Shown here: positions 1 to 6,337 of the stretch, in pieces
How positions within the stretch are numbered: position 1 is the first letter of the stretch
Layout: the number at the start of each line of letters is the position of its first letter
Source: Bacteroidales bacterium
Lineage (GTDB): Bacteria; Bacteroidota; Bacteroidia; Bacteroidales; Paludibacteraceae
Direction: 5' to 3'
Length of the DNA: 15,796 nt
NCBI GenBank assembly: GCA_900768725.1
Contig: CAAGDU010000150.1
Coordinates: forward strand, 1 to 15,796
Position numbers and translations under genes: made by a program
The notes under the pieces: model-generated
What the model saw: only the letters and a program-made list of their open reading frames with translations
What the model was told of the DNA's origin: nothing
The model's database searches: none

Positions 1-330
1 GCGCTGCCGACGGGGACGATAGTGCACGGGACGATGCTCTACAACGTGGACTTCGCCGCGCTGCAGGAGGCGATAACGCCGTCGCATGAGAAACTGGCGA
101 AACACGGGGTGCAGTCAGTCCGCCAACGGGTAGTGAACCTGAAGGAATTGGACAATTTGACAATTGGGCATGCGGGCGAGGGGCATCCTGCGCTGCGGGA
201 TATTCGTGCGCTGGCAGACTACTTCGCGTCGCGGCTGTGCGACCGCACGCGCGAACTGACGGAGGAGGAGATACAGGGAATAGATTTATTGGAACAGACG
301 TACCTTGACCCTGAGTTCATCAAAGGCTGA
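1..330 (+). CDS. lplA: Lipoate-protein ligase A, C-terminal part (5' end outside window)
   Basis: The reading frame is open from the first base and stops at 328-330, giving 109 residues. The fragment carries a match to the HGTLL(F/Y) block of LplA-type ligases (VHGTMLYNVDF) and to the later KxESKGVKSVRSRVxNL block (KLAKHGVQSVRQRVVNL). These blocks belong to the biotin/lipoate ligase fold that adenylates lipoate and attaches it to the lipoyl domains of 2-oxoacid dehydrogenases and GcvH in the cytoplasm. The end, TYLDPEFIKG, looks like the usual C-terminus of Bacteroidota members. The linker after RVVNL contains an AATTTGACAATTGG stretch resembling spacer DNA elsewhere in the window, but an insertion cannot be shown without a homologue. 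The gene converges on the minus-strand barrel gene and overlaps its stop by 11 bp. Confidence 0.82.
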   Translation, partial: ALPTGTIVHGTMLYNVDFAALQEAITPSHEKLAKHGVQSVRQRVVNLKELDNLTIGHAGEGHPALRDIRALADYFASRLCDRTRELTEEEIQGIDLLEQTYLDPEFIKG

Positions 331-2197
331 GTCGTGCGAGGAGGTGGATATCGGTGCGGGTCTGTGCTATCTGGCGCAGGCTCGCTGTGTTTTTGGAATA
401 GACAGTCTCGCTGGCTCGGAGGTAGAAAGTGAGCATGGAGGCGGCTTGCCATCGGAGGTTGAGGTAGAGGCGCACGCCCTGCCCATAGACGAAGGGCGAG
501 GAGTAGGCGTAGAGGACGTCGTGCTCGTAGGTGTAGATACGGTTAGCGTAGTTGCGCGCGTCGAACAGTTGGAGGCGGCCGCCGAGGGCGACGGGGGCTT
601 GGCGGAAGGTGTAGTCGATGTCGTGCAAGAGGGAGACGCCCCACGTGAGGGCGCTCGCGGTGTCGGCGGCGAGGTTGCATTCCGCCTGCGTGCGCAGGTC
701 CCATCCGCCGCCGCTCCACGCGTAGGTGAGCCGCCCGCTGTACAGGCCCTTGCGCCCTTTCTCGCGGGCGCGGAGACGCAGGGTGAGGCGGTGGGCAGGC
801 GCGGGCGTGTAGCCGGCTTCGCCCATCGCCTCGTAGCCCCACGAGGGGGCGAAAGGAATGCCGTACTTCACGCCCGAGAAGCGGAAGACATCGGCATACA
901 GGGCGAAGTGCCAGCGGCGTAAGCGACTAATATCCAGTCCGATATAGCCTCCCTGCTCGTCGTTGAGGCGACTGGTCTCGCTGAACGCGTAGCCGAGGGT
1001 GTTGTCGAAGAAAGGAGAGTAGTAGCGGTAGAGCGCGATGAGCCCGATACCATTGACGGGGGTCATGCGGCAGCCGAGTTCGAGCCCGACGCCCCAGCGG
1101 GTGTTCTGCGCGGTGGCGAGTTCGCCGAAGATGTCGTATCTGCCGAAGTTGTAGCGGGCGTTGACGCCCAAGACGGTTTGTCGTATTCCTCTGAAATAGT
1201 GCGCGTTATAGCCTGTGTTGCGGAAGAGGCGGAGGGTATCGGAATAAATGTTCTCCGCGAGGGTGATACCCATCTTGAACTGCTTGTGGCGGAGGGTGAA
1301 ATTGCCTCCCACGACATGCCGCCATGTGCTGTCGTTGGCGCGCTGCATGCTGTAGAGGGCGGAGAGGTCGAAGCGCGTCTGCCCCTTGCGCCAGCGGACG
1401 GTGGCACCCACGCCGTGCAGTCCCGCGTCGTCGGTGCTGCTGTAGCGGCGGAGTCCCTCCACGGCGTTGCCCGCGGTGAGCACGTAGGCGGAACGCCCCA
1501 TGTGGAAGGGCTGCGCGAAGACCAGTCCCTGCCCGAAAGAGGCTTGGAAATTGCCAGCGACGAGGGTGTGGAGCGCGCCGAGGTCGTTCAGTTGGAGGTA
1601 GGCGCCGTAGGTCATGTCGGGTGCCATCCCGCCCGCGGGGCGGCGCAGCGTGGCGCCGAACTGCACCTGCCGGCGGTAGCGGAAACGGTAGCGCGCCTGC
1701 ACGAAGAGCGGGTCGGGGGTCTTGCTGTCGGGGATGGTGTTCTCGATGTTGCGCGCGTCGAGCCGCAGCAACACTTCGTGCTTGGCATTGCGGAAGACCT
1801 CGCGGATGTTCAGACTGTCCTGCTCCGCCACGGGGCAGACCGTGGCGAAGGCGCAGAGGTTGCGGATGTCGTACTCCGCCAAGCAGGGAATCAACTGTAG
1901 TTCAGTTAGTTCCTGCATGGGATGTTCGTACACGTAGAGTAAGATGGCATCTATCTGCTGGTCGCTGAGGAAACGCAGTTGCTGCAGGTCGGCGGCGGTG
2001 GCGCGGTTGAGGTCGATGGGGTTCGCCGCCATCTCTTGGAGGTCAGTCTGAATCTCCTCCCAGTCGGCTTCGCCGTCCTCCGCGAGTTGGGAAAAGATGT
2101 CGTTGATGACCCATTGCAGCGGCACCTGCTCCGCGCGGCAGACGCTCGTTGAAAGCATGAGCAGTAGGCATATTATGGCGCGGGCGGCGTGTCTCAT
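320..2197 (-). CDS. Secreted helix-hairpin-helix protein with predicted outer-membrane beta-barrel
   Basis: This is a 625-residue protein. I chose the ATG at 2195-2197 because it opens a clear signal peptide (MRHAARAIICLLLMLSTSVCRA, cleavage likely before EQ) and lies 4 bp after the stop of the upstream gene; a longer start would overlap that gene. After the signal comes a ComEA-like helix-hairpin-helix segment, PIDLNRATAADLQQLRFLS..., where hydrophobic residues and L-A/L-L spacing match the tandem HhH pattern. The remaining ~450 residues alternate polar and aromatic/hydrophobic residues with many glycines and tyrosines (RYRFRYRRQVQFGATL, GVGLELGCRM) and end in LLARLSL, which fits an outer-membrane barrel. 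Similar HhH-plus-barrel proteins are annotated as hypothetical in Bacteroidales; their function is unknown to me. It is last in the minus-strand cluster. Confidence 0.72.
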   Translation of the reverse strand: MRHAARAIICLLLMLSTSVCRAEQVPLQWVINDIFSQLAEDGEADWEEIQTDLQEMAANPIDLNRATAADLQQLRFLSDQQIDAILLYVYEHPMQELTELQLIPCLAEYDIRNLCAFATVCPVAEQDSLNIREVFRNAKHEVLLRLDARNIENTIPDSKTPDPLFVQARYRFRYRRQVQFGATLRRPAGGMAPDMTYGAYLQLNDLGALHTLVAGNFQASFGQGLVFAQPFHMGRSAYVLTAGNAVEGLRRYSSTDDAGLHGVGATVRWRKGQTRFDLSALYSMQRANDSTWRHVVGGNFTLRHKQFKMGITLAENIYSDTLRLFRNTGYNAHYFRGIRQTVLGVNARYNFGRYDIFGELATAQNTRWGVGLELGCRMTPVNGIGLIALYRYYSPFFDNTLGYAFSETSRLNDEQGGYIGLDISRLRRWHFALYADVFRFSGVKYGIPFAPSWGYEAMGEAGYTPAPAHRLTLRLRAREKGRKGLYSGRLTYAWSGGGWDLRTQAECNLAADTASALTWGVSLLHDIDYTFRQAPVALGGRLQLFDARNYANRIYTYEHDVLYAYSSPFVYGQGVRLYLNLRWQAASMLTFYLRASETVYSKNTASLRQIAQTRTDIHLLARLSL

Positions 2198-2201
2198 AAC
2201 G

Positions 2202-2768
2202 TCAGTCGCAGAGCGAGAAGAGGTCGGCACGCGGGTTGACCAGCATGACGGGGACGAGGGAACGTTGGATGGCTTTGCGCTCGGGCGGTCCGAAGAGGAG
2301 GTCGTCCAGCCCGTACTCGCGGCTGGCGGTCAGGATGAGCAGGTCGTGTTGGAAATCGCGCTGGCGCTCGCTCGCCTCGCGCGTGATGCCGAAACTATCT
2401 TTCCTCGCCTCCTGCACCTCGCAGGAGATGGCGACGCCCGTACGCTCCGAGATACCGCGGATGTGCGTCAGGATTCGGTTCACGTTCTGCTGCGCCTTGG
2501 AGCCGTAGTCGTGGGCTTTGAGGAGGATGATGTGCGCCCCCGTCTTGCGGGCGAGGTAGGTGCAAATCTCCGCCTTATAGACCTCTTCTTCCAACATCGA
2601 GACGGGAACAAGAAGGCGGCGCAACGGCTTGATATTCATTGTGTTCGTTATAAACACATACGGCCGCCGCTCCTCGCGGCAGTCGTTCAAGTGCTGCTGA
2701 ATGGTGCGACTTTGGTTCGCACATTCTATCAATCGGATATCAGGATTATCGGTTAGGATAGGGTTCAT
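2202..2768 (-). CDS. Universal stress protein (UspA-like), cytoplasmic
   Basis: The protein has 188 residues with start ATG at 2766-2768. An upstream in-frame extension to 2924 would run through the end of mltG and the heptamer spacer, so it was rejected. Residues 52-57 (LLVPVS) are the first beta strand of a Usp fold, where LVPVDFS is typical; a helix EEVYKAEICTYLARKTGAHIILLKAH and a final strand LVPVMLVN (171-178) complete the pattern. The first 50 residues are an extra N-terminal segment not needed for the fold. The canonical ATP-binding GxxG-(9x)-G(S/T) signature is not clear (GLDDLLFGPPERKAIQRS), so nucleotide binding is uncertain. It sits between mltG and the HhH protein gene with 44 and 4 bp gaps, suggesting cotranscription. 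Role in stress tolerance is inferred from family only. Confidence 0.7.
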   Translation of the reverse strand: MNPILTDNPDIRLIECANQSRTIQQHLNDCREERRPYVFITNTMNIKPLRRLLVPVSMLEEEVYKAEICTYLARKTGAHIILLKAHDYGSKAQQNVNRILTHIRGISERTGVAISCEVQEARKDSFGITREASERQRDFQHDLLILTASREYGLDDLLFGPPERKAIQRSLVPVMLVNPRADLFSLCD

Positions 2769-2777
2769 TTCGGTGCC

Positions 2778-2814
2778 TTGAAACTTGATACTTGAAACTT
2801 GATACTTGAAACTT
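2778..2814. repeat. Heptamer tandem repeat between usp and mltG
   Basis: Five consecutive 7-bp units alternate TTGAAAC and TTGATAC, ending in a partial TT. The array occupies almost the whole gap between the two genes and its last bases run into the mltG stop codon (tta at 2813-2815). It resembles, in unit length but not sequence, the GGARCMA heptamers inside the DUF5686 gene. Confidence 0.85.
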
Positions 2815-3853
2815 ATTTGATAGCCCGTTGGTTCAACTGCTTGTGGTATTGGTTGGCAGCATTGGCGTGCGTGCCGTAGGTGGCGGAGAAGATATGCGTG
2901 CCCGAGAAGTCGGGGTTGGCGCACATGTAGAGGTAGTTAGTCTTGGGCGCATTCAACACAAAATCAATGGTTTCGCCGTTCGGGCAGCGGATAGGACCCG
3001 GGGGCAGCCCGCGGTACTTGTAGGTGTTGTAGGGCGAGTCTATCTCCAGATGTCGCTTGAGCACGCGGCGCAGTTTGAGGTCGCCGGTGGCGTAGATGAC
3101 CGTCGGGCACGCCTGCATGAGCATGCCTTTGTGGAGGCGGTTGAGGTAGAGGCTGGCGATGATGGGCATCTCCTCTTTGTTGTGGGTCTCGCCCTCCACG
3201 ATGGAGGCGAGGATGGCGACTTCGGTCGGGGTGAGCCCGATGGAGTCCGCTTTGTGGCGGCGCTCATCGGTCCAGAACTTGTTGTACTCGCGCGCCATGC
3301 GGTGGAAGAGGTCGTCGGGGGTGATGGTCCAATAGACCTCGTAGGTGTTGGGGAGGAAGAGGCAGAGCGAGGTCTCGCGGTTGAGCCCGAACTGCGCCAT
3401 GTATTGGTCGTCTTCCATCCGCGTGATGATGTCTATGCTGTCCATCATGAGGCTCTTGGAGAGTTTTCCCGCCAACTGCTCGCGCGTGCGGATATAGTTG
3501 TTAAACGTCAGATTGACAGGCGTTTCCTCTCCGTACATCAGGCGGTGGATGAAGTACTTATCGCCCATCTCCGCGGGGAAGCGGTAGTAGCCGGGCTCGG
3601 GGTGGGTGAAGCCCATGCGGCGGCTGTGGAGGTTGAAGTTGAAGAAGGAGGCGATGGTGTAGTCCTCTTGCACGAGGCTGAGCACCGAGTCGGTGGTCGC
3701 CGAGGGATAGATGTGGTAGCCGTGCTTCTCGCCGTCTTTGGAGCGGAAGTTGCTGACATTCAGTCGATAATACTGCTCAAAGCAGATGGTTGCCACGATG
3801 GCAACCAAGAAAACGGCAATGCCGATGAGTATGCGTTTGGTTTGACTTTTCAT
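2813..3853 (-). CDS. mltG: Endolytic murein transglycosylase MltG (YceG family)
   Basis: This 346-residue protein has a short basic N-terminus and one transmembrane helix (residues about 8-25, ILIGIAVFLVAIVATICF), so the catalytic domain should face the periplasm. The family core is plain: ILASIVEGET (215-224) with the expected catalytic glutamate at 220, then PIIASLYLNRLHKGMLMQ, DPTVIY-like CPTVIYATG, SPYNTYKYRGLPPGPI (273-288), KTNYLYM and GTHIFSATYGTH. MltG cleaves nascent glycan strands inside the chain and helps set their length. Length and domain order are normal for Bacteroidota. The gene follows the CYTH gene after a 159-bp spacer with imperfect repeats and precedes usp. I see no truncation or missing key residue. 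Confidence 0.93.
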   Translation of the reverse strand: MKSQTKRILIGIAVFLVAIVATICFEQYYRLNVSNFRSKDGEKHGYHIYPSATTDSVLSLVQEDYTIASFFNFNLHSRRMGFTHPEPGYYRFPAEMGDKYFIHRLMYGEETPVNLTFNNYIRTREQLAGKLSKSLMMDSIDIITRMEDDQYMAQFGLNRETSLCLFLPNTYEVYWTITPDDLFHRMAREYNKFWTDERRHKADSIGLTPTEVAILASIVEGETHNKEEMPIIASLYLNRLHKGMLMQACPTVIYATGDLKLRRVLKRHLEIDSPYNTYKYRGLPPGPIRCPNGETIDFVLNAPKTNYLYMCANPDFSGTHIFSATYGTHANAANQYHKQLNQRAIK

Positions 3854-3887
3854 AGTGAAATCTTTTTTGTGGTGTCCGGGTGCGCAG

Positions 3888-4010
3888 GCGGTCGTTCAGC
3901 CGAAGGCGGTCGGACAGCGCGTCCCCGACTTGTCGGAATAGAAGGCGCGGTCGTTCAGCGTCAGCGGTCGGACAATGAAATGGTCTTTCAGCGAGCGCAA
4001 GCGATCGGTC
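3888..4010. repeat. Imperfect repeats in the CYTH-mltG spacer
   Basis: The 159-bp spacer holds about three related blocks. Two contain GCGGTCGTTCAGC followed by GCGGTCGGACA (starting near 3888 and 3947); the third (near 3982-4010) reads GGTCTTTCAGCG...GCGATCGGTCA. Between the first two lies the palindrome CCGACTTGTCGG (3925-3936), which recurs at 11108 and 15328. I see no promoter or open frame here. Confidence 0.65.
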
Positions 4011-4012
4011 AT

Positions 4013-4468
4013 TTATAGGTTTGCATTGTAATAGGCGGGGTTGCCGGTAACCTCTTCGCCTACGAAATCAGGTTTGCGAAACGGAGTATCCGCCGCGGGG
4101 AGTTCCAACTCGGCAATGCGCAGCCCCTCGTGGCTGCCGTGGAACACATCCACCTCCCATTTCAGGGCTGCCTCGTCGGCAGGCACGATGTAGCGCGTCT
4201 TGCTAATCACGCCCGGCAGACACAAGCGAAGCAATTGGCGTGCATCCTGCACGTCAATCTCTTTCTCCCACTCGAAGCGCTCGAGGGTCTGACTGTTCTC
4301 GGTGGATTTAATAGTTAGGAACGCGCGTGTGTCGCGTATGCGCACGCGGATGGTACGCGCAGGCTCTTTAGACAGATAGCCTTGTTCAATCTCATACTGA
4401 CGGGTCGCTTGGGTAAGGAACGAGTCGCTCACCACAAGAAACTTACGTTCAATCTCGGTATTCTTCAT
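4013..4468 (-). CDS. CYTH-domain / triphosphate tunnel metalloenzyme-like protein
   Basis: The start chosen is the ATG at 4466-4468, because it gives MKNTEIERKFLV, the standard N-terminus of the CYTH family with its EIExK signature; the longer frame upstream lacks similarity. The protein has 151 residues, the usual size for short bacterial CYTH proteins. Strands carrying the alternating charged residues of the tunnel are visible: RTIRVRIRD, AFLTIKS, FEWEKEID, KTRYIV, KWEVDVFHG and LRIAELELP. Family members bind triphosphate compounds with divalent metal, and many short ones hydrolyse inorganic tripolyphosphate; the substrate here is not known. It is the first gene of the minus-strand cluster, about 170 nt downstream of a good promoter. 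Confidence 0.85.
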   Translation of the reverse strand: MKNTEIERKFLVVSDSFLTQATRQYEIEQGYLSKEPARTIRVRIRDTRAFLTIKSTENSQTLERFEWEKEIDVQDARQLLRLCLPGVISKTRYIVPADEAALKWEVDVFHGSHEGLRIAELELPAADTPFRKPDFVGEEVTGNPAYYNANL

Positions 4469-4646
4469 CAAAACAACATTTCTGAAAGGGGACCGTGGGG
4501 AAGTCGTGTCCGCTGATTTAATTCTCACAATTGTACGCGAACCGCCTTTCAATTAAACTTTTTTCGGAGGGCTTTTCGTCTTATGGTATGTCCCTTTTAA
4601 TCGGGATTCTTGCCCTCTTTGACTAATCTTCTTTTGAAATCGGGTG

Positions 4647-4678
4647 CAAAATTACGCTTTTTTTCTGAAATACACAAA
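4647..4678 (-). promoter_or_regulatory. Bacteroidota-type promoter for the CYTH-mltG-usp-HhH cluster
   Basis: Read on the minus strand, TTTG (4678-4675) is followed after 20 bp by TAATTTTG (4654-4647). This matches the -33/-7 consensus TTTG-N19/20-TAnnTTTG. It predicts a leader of roughly 170 nt before the CYTH start. It stands back to back with the tRNA promoter. Confidence 0.7.
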
Positions 4679-4693
4679 AAAATCATCGGAAAA

Positions 4694-4725
4694 TTTGTGT
4701 ATATCAGAAAAAAGTTGTAATTTTG
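4694..4725 (+). promoter_or_regulatory. Bacteroidota-type promoter for tRNA-Ser
   Basis: TTTG at 4694-4697, a 20-bp gap and TAATTTTG at 4718-4725 give a full-consensus promoter reading towards the tRNA. Transcription would begin near 4732, about 100 nt before the mature 5' end. Confidence 0.72.
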
Positions 4726-4784
4726 CAACCGCATTTGGCAAAAACGGCATGTTTTCTGTTCAAAAGCCCTAAAGGTAGAGGTCC

Positions 4785-4830
4785 AACAGTGAAGCGATCA
4801 AACTTCTAACAGCGAAGCGGTCCAACTTCA
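4785..4830. repeat. Tandem 23-bp duplication ahead of tRNA-Ser
   Basis: Two adjacent 23-bp copies (4785-4807 and 4808-4830) share 19 positions, including AACAG.GAAGCG and AACTTC. They lie in the predicted pre-tRNA leader, ending 4 bp before the mature tRNA. Confidence 0.6.
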
Positions 4831-4834
4831 ACAA

Positions 4835-4921
4835 GGAGAGATGGGTGAGTGGCTTAAACCAACAGTTTGCTAAACTGTCGTACGGGTAACCGTACCGGGG
4901 GTTCGAATCCCCCTTTCTCCG
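4835..4921 (+). tRNA. tRNA-Ser (anticodon GCT)
   Basis: The acceptor arms GGAGAGA (4835-4841) and TTTCTCC (4914-4920) pair, with discriminator G at 4921. The anticodon stem ACAGT/ACTGT encloses the loop TTGCTAA, placing anticodon GCT at 4869-4871, which reads AGC and AGU serine codons. A long variable arm (TACGG...CCGTA), characteristic of class II tRNAs, and a T arm GGGGG-TTCGAAT-CCCCC are present. CCA is not encoded. The tRNA has its own promoter and terminator and is followed by an integrase remnant. Confidence 0.96.
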
Positions 4922-4922
4922 C

Positions 4923-4955
4923 AAAACGCTGCAATCAACTGATTTGCAGCGTTTT
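4923..4955 (+). terminator. Terminator of tRNA-Ser
   Basis: A 12-bp perfect stem AAAACGCTGCAA / TTGCAGCGTTTT (4923-4934 with 4944-4955) encloses a 9-nt loop. The U-tract forms the 3' arm. It begins two bases after the tRNA. Confidence 0.85.
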
Positions 4956-5008
4956 GAATTAAGAACCATATAGGGAACGGCGCAAATCTGTGCCGGAATT
5001 GAGCCAAA

Positions 5009-5047
5009 TTTTTCTTCGGATAATCAGCATGGTTACCCGAAGAAAAA
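5009..5047. repeat. Inverted repeat at the integrase remnant start
   Basis: TTTTTCTTCGG (5009-5019) and CCGAAGAAAAA (5037-5047) form an 11-bp perfect stem around 17 nt. It covers the ATG at 5029 and ends just before the ATG at 5050. It could be a former operator or attachment-arm site. Confidence 0.6.
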
Positions 5048-5345
5048 AAATGCCTAACAGTCAAAATTCCAACGTTTCAGAAACGATTTTGCGTAATTAT
5101 ACGCCGGCATATCTTCATAAGAATGTCGGTGGATGGTTGATTGAGTACTATGTTTTCAATCCGGCAACGAAGCAATTAGAGCGTAGGCGGATTCGTTTGA
5201 ATATGCTACGTAAACGCTCGAGGACTTTGCAGGAATTTCGAGTGGCAGCGAATGATATTGTCTGCACTATCAATTCAAAGTTAGCCGGTGGATGGACTCC
5301 TTTTGGTGAAAGTGAGAATACAAGTATAGTACAGGTAATTCCCTC
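5029..5345 (+). pseudogene. Truncated tyrosine integrase: N-terminal arm-binding part only
   Basis: About 100 residues (YTPAYLHKN...GWLIEYYVFNP, ERRRIRLNMLRKR, TLQEFRVAANDIVCTINSKL, AGGWTPFGESENT) match, by family pattern, the N-terminal DNA-binding region of Bacteroidota tyrosine integrases. The similarity ends near 5340; the frame continues to 5511 but only through terminator-like DNA and the kinase promoter. The core-binding and catalytic domains (R, HxxR, Y) are absent. Possible starts are ATG at 5029 or 5050. Its place just behind a tRNA gene is classic for an integrase of an element that uses the tRNA 3' end as attB. The stretch is AT-richer than the flanking genes. A surviving DNA-binding fragment cannot be excluded. 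Confidence 0.75.
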
Positions 5346-5378
5346 TAGCAGGGAGTTTTTCATTTTTTCAATAATTTA

Positions 5379-5410
5379 TTTGCATATATCTTTTTTTTGT
5401 TGTACCTTTG
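5379..5410 (+). promoter_or_regulatory. Promoter for the deoxynucleoside kinase pair
   Basis: TTTG (5379-5382), 20 bp, then TACCTTTG (5403-5410) match the Bacteroidota consensus. A leader of about 130 nt would precede the kinase start at 5550. A short stem CCCT...AGGG followed by GTTTTT (5343-5360) just upstream could insulate it from the integrase remnant. Confidence 0.72.
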
Positions 5411-5549
5411 TGCAAAGTTTTTATCACTTGGATAAAGGACAAAGGATGATAGATAAAAGACTAAATAGTTCCGACTCCGAGTCCTCATCGAAAAAGGTAA
5501 TAAGTTTTTAATCCTTAATCTTTTAGCAAAGCGGTTATTAATCCATTAT

Positions 5550-6164
5550 ATGTACATTGCCATAGCAGGAAATATCGGTGCGGGGAAGACGACGCTCACG
5601 AAGATGCTCGCCAAGCAGTACGGCTGGGAGCCGCGCTTCGAGAGCGTGAAGTTCAACCCCTACTTGTCGGACTACTACACCGACATCCCGCGCTGGTCGT
5701 TCTGCTTGGAGACGTATTTCCTGAAAGAGCGGTTCAAAGATATGCTCGCCATCGGGCAAGCCGAGCACACCATCGTGCAAGACCGCAGTATCTTTGAGGG
5801 CGTGTATGTGTTCGTCCGCAACAACTACCGCCGCGGCGACCTCTCCGAACGCGACTACGAGACCTACATGGAACTCTTTGAGTTGATGAAGCAGCAGATG
5901 CGGTTGCCCGACCTGATGATTTACCTGCGCAAGTCGGTGCCCGCCCTCATCGCACAGATACAACAGCGCGGGCGAGAGTACGAGCAGACCATGCAGATAG
6001 ACTACCTGCGCGACCTGAACGATGAATACGAGGACTTTATTTACCATCAATACGAAGGCAAGGTGCTGGTGATAGAATCCGATGGGCTGGACTTTGAGCA
6101 CCGCCCCGAGGACTTCCAACTGGTAACCAACAAGATAGACGCACAACTGTTTGGACTATTTTAA
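5550..6164 (+). CDS. Deoxynucleoside kinase (dAK/dGK family), paralogue 1
   Basis: The 204-residue protein starts with the P-loop GNIGAGKTT (7-15). It has the catalytic acid in RFES (E31), the DRS motif at 78-80 (QDRSIFEG), and an arginine-rich lid RGREYEQ (140-146). These are the hallmarks of the deoxyadenosine/deoxyguanosine/deoxycytidine kinase family, which phosphorylates salvaged deoxynucleosides to 5'-monophosphates. Exact base preference cannot be read from sequence. It is about 60% identical to the next gene (95 of the first 160 positions by eye count), so the two form a tandem duplicate. Paired kinases that act as heterodimers are known from lactobacilli; whether these two associate is unknown. 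A clear promoter lies upstream, and the two genes are separated by a 173-bp structured spacer. Confidence 0.9.
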   Translation: MYIAIAGNIGAGKTTLTKMLAKQYGWEPRFESVKFNPYLSDYYTDIPRWSFCLETYFLKERFKDMLAIGQAEHTIVQDRSIFEGVYVFVRNNYRRGDLSERDYETYMELFELMKQQMRLPDLMIYLRKSVPALIAQIQQRGREYEQTMQIDYLRDLNDEYEDFIYHQYEGKVLVIESDGLDFEHRPEDFQLVTNKIDAQLFGLF

Positions 6165-6337
6165 GACTACGCTGTCGCTCCGTGTTGTAAATTTCATGTA
6201 TAGAAGCGCTTACGCGCTGTAAGGCACTGCGTGTAAGGAAGCCTCTACGAGGCTGTACACAGAGTGAAACGGAGTTACCAACACGGAGTTTATTACACGG
6301 AGTGAAACGGAGTAACTAACACGAAAGTTTATATATC
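6165..6337 (+). repeat. Structured spacer with covarying hairpins and ACACGGAGT modules
   Basis: Two clear small hairpins, AGCGC-TTAC-GCGCT (6205-6218) and AGCCTC-TAC-GAGGCT (6240-6254), share the flank GCTGTA although their stems differ. Downstream, four ACACRRAG modules (near 6257, 6281, 6295 and 6320) run up to the kinase 2 start; two include the direct repeat CGGAGT/GAAACGGAGT. CTCCGTGTT (6178-6186) is the exact complement of AACACGGAG (6280-6288), so a 9-bp stem could enclose the hairpins. The same architecture occurs at 15298-15516. Confidence 0.75.

Larger units (their letters stand above)
4469..4834. other. Gene-free divergent control region between the CYTH gene and tRNA-Ser
   Basis: This 366-bp stretch contains no convincing gene. 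It holds the untranslated leader of the CYTH cluster (4469 to about 4640), the two divergent promoters (4647-4725), and the leader in front of the tRNA with a 23-bp tandem duplication (4785-4830). No riboswitch or small ORF was recognised. Confidence 0.7.

Noticed and set aside
2828..4018. Long plus-strand open frame opposite mltG
   Set aside because: It is antisense to a gene with full MltG motifs and consists of biased V/E/G-rich translation, typical of a shadow frame in GC-rich DNA.
5446..5511. 21-codon leader ORF (MIDKRLNSSDSES...) after GGACAAAGG, ahead of kinase 1
   Set aside because: It lies in the predicted leader and has a plausible start, but there is no amino-acid run, conservation or attenuator structure to support it, and it is in the same frame as the decayed integrase.
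4922..5550. Second attachment-site copy of the tRNA 3' end
   Set aside because: No repeat of the TTCGAATCC...TCTCCG segment was found downstream in the window, so element borders cannot be defined.
5538..6146. Minus-strand open frame opposite kinase 1, with a similar frame opposite kinase 2
   Set aside because: The two antisense frames resemble one another only because the sense genes are paralogues.
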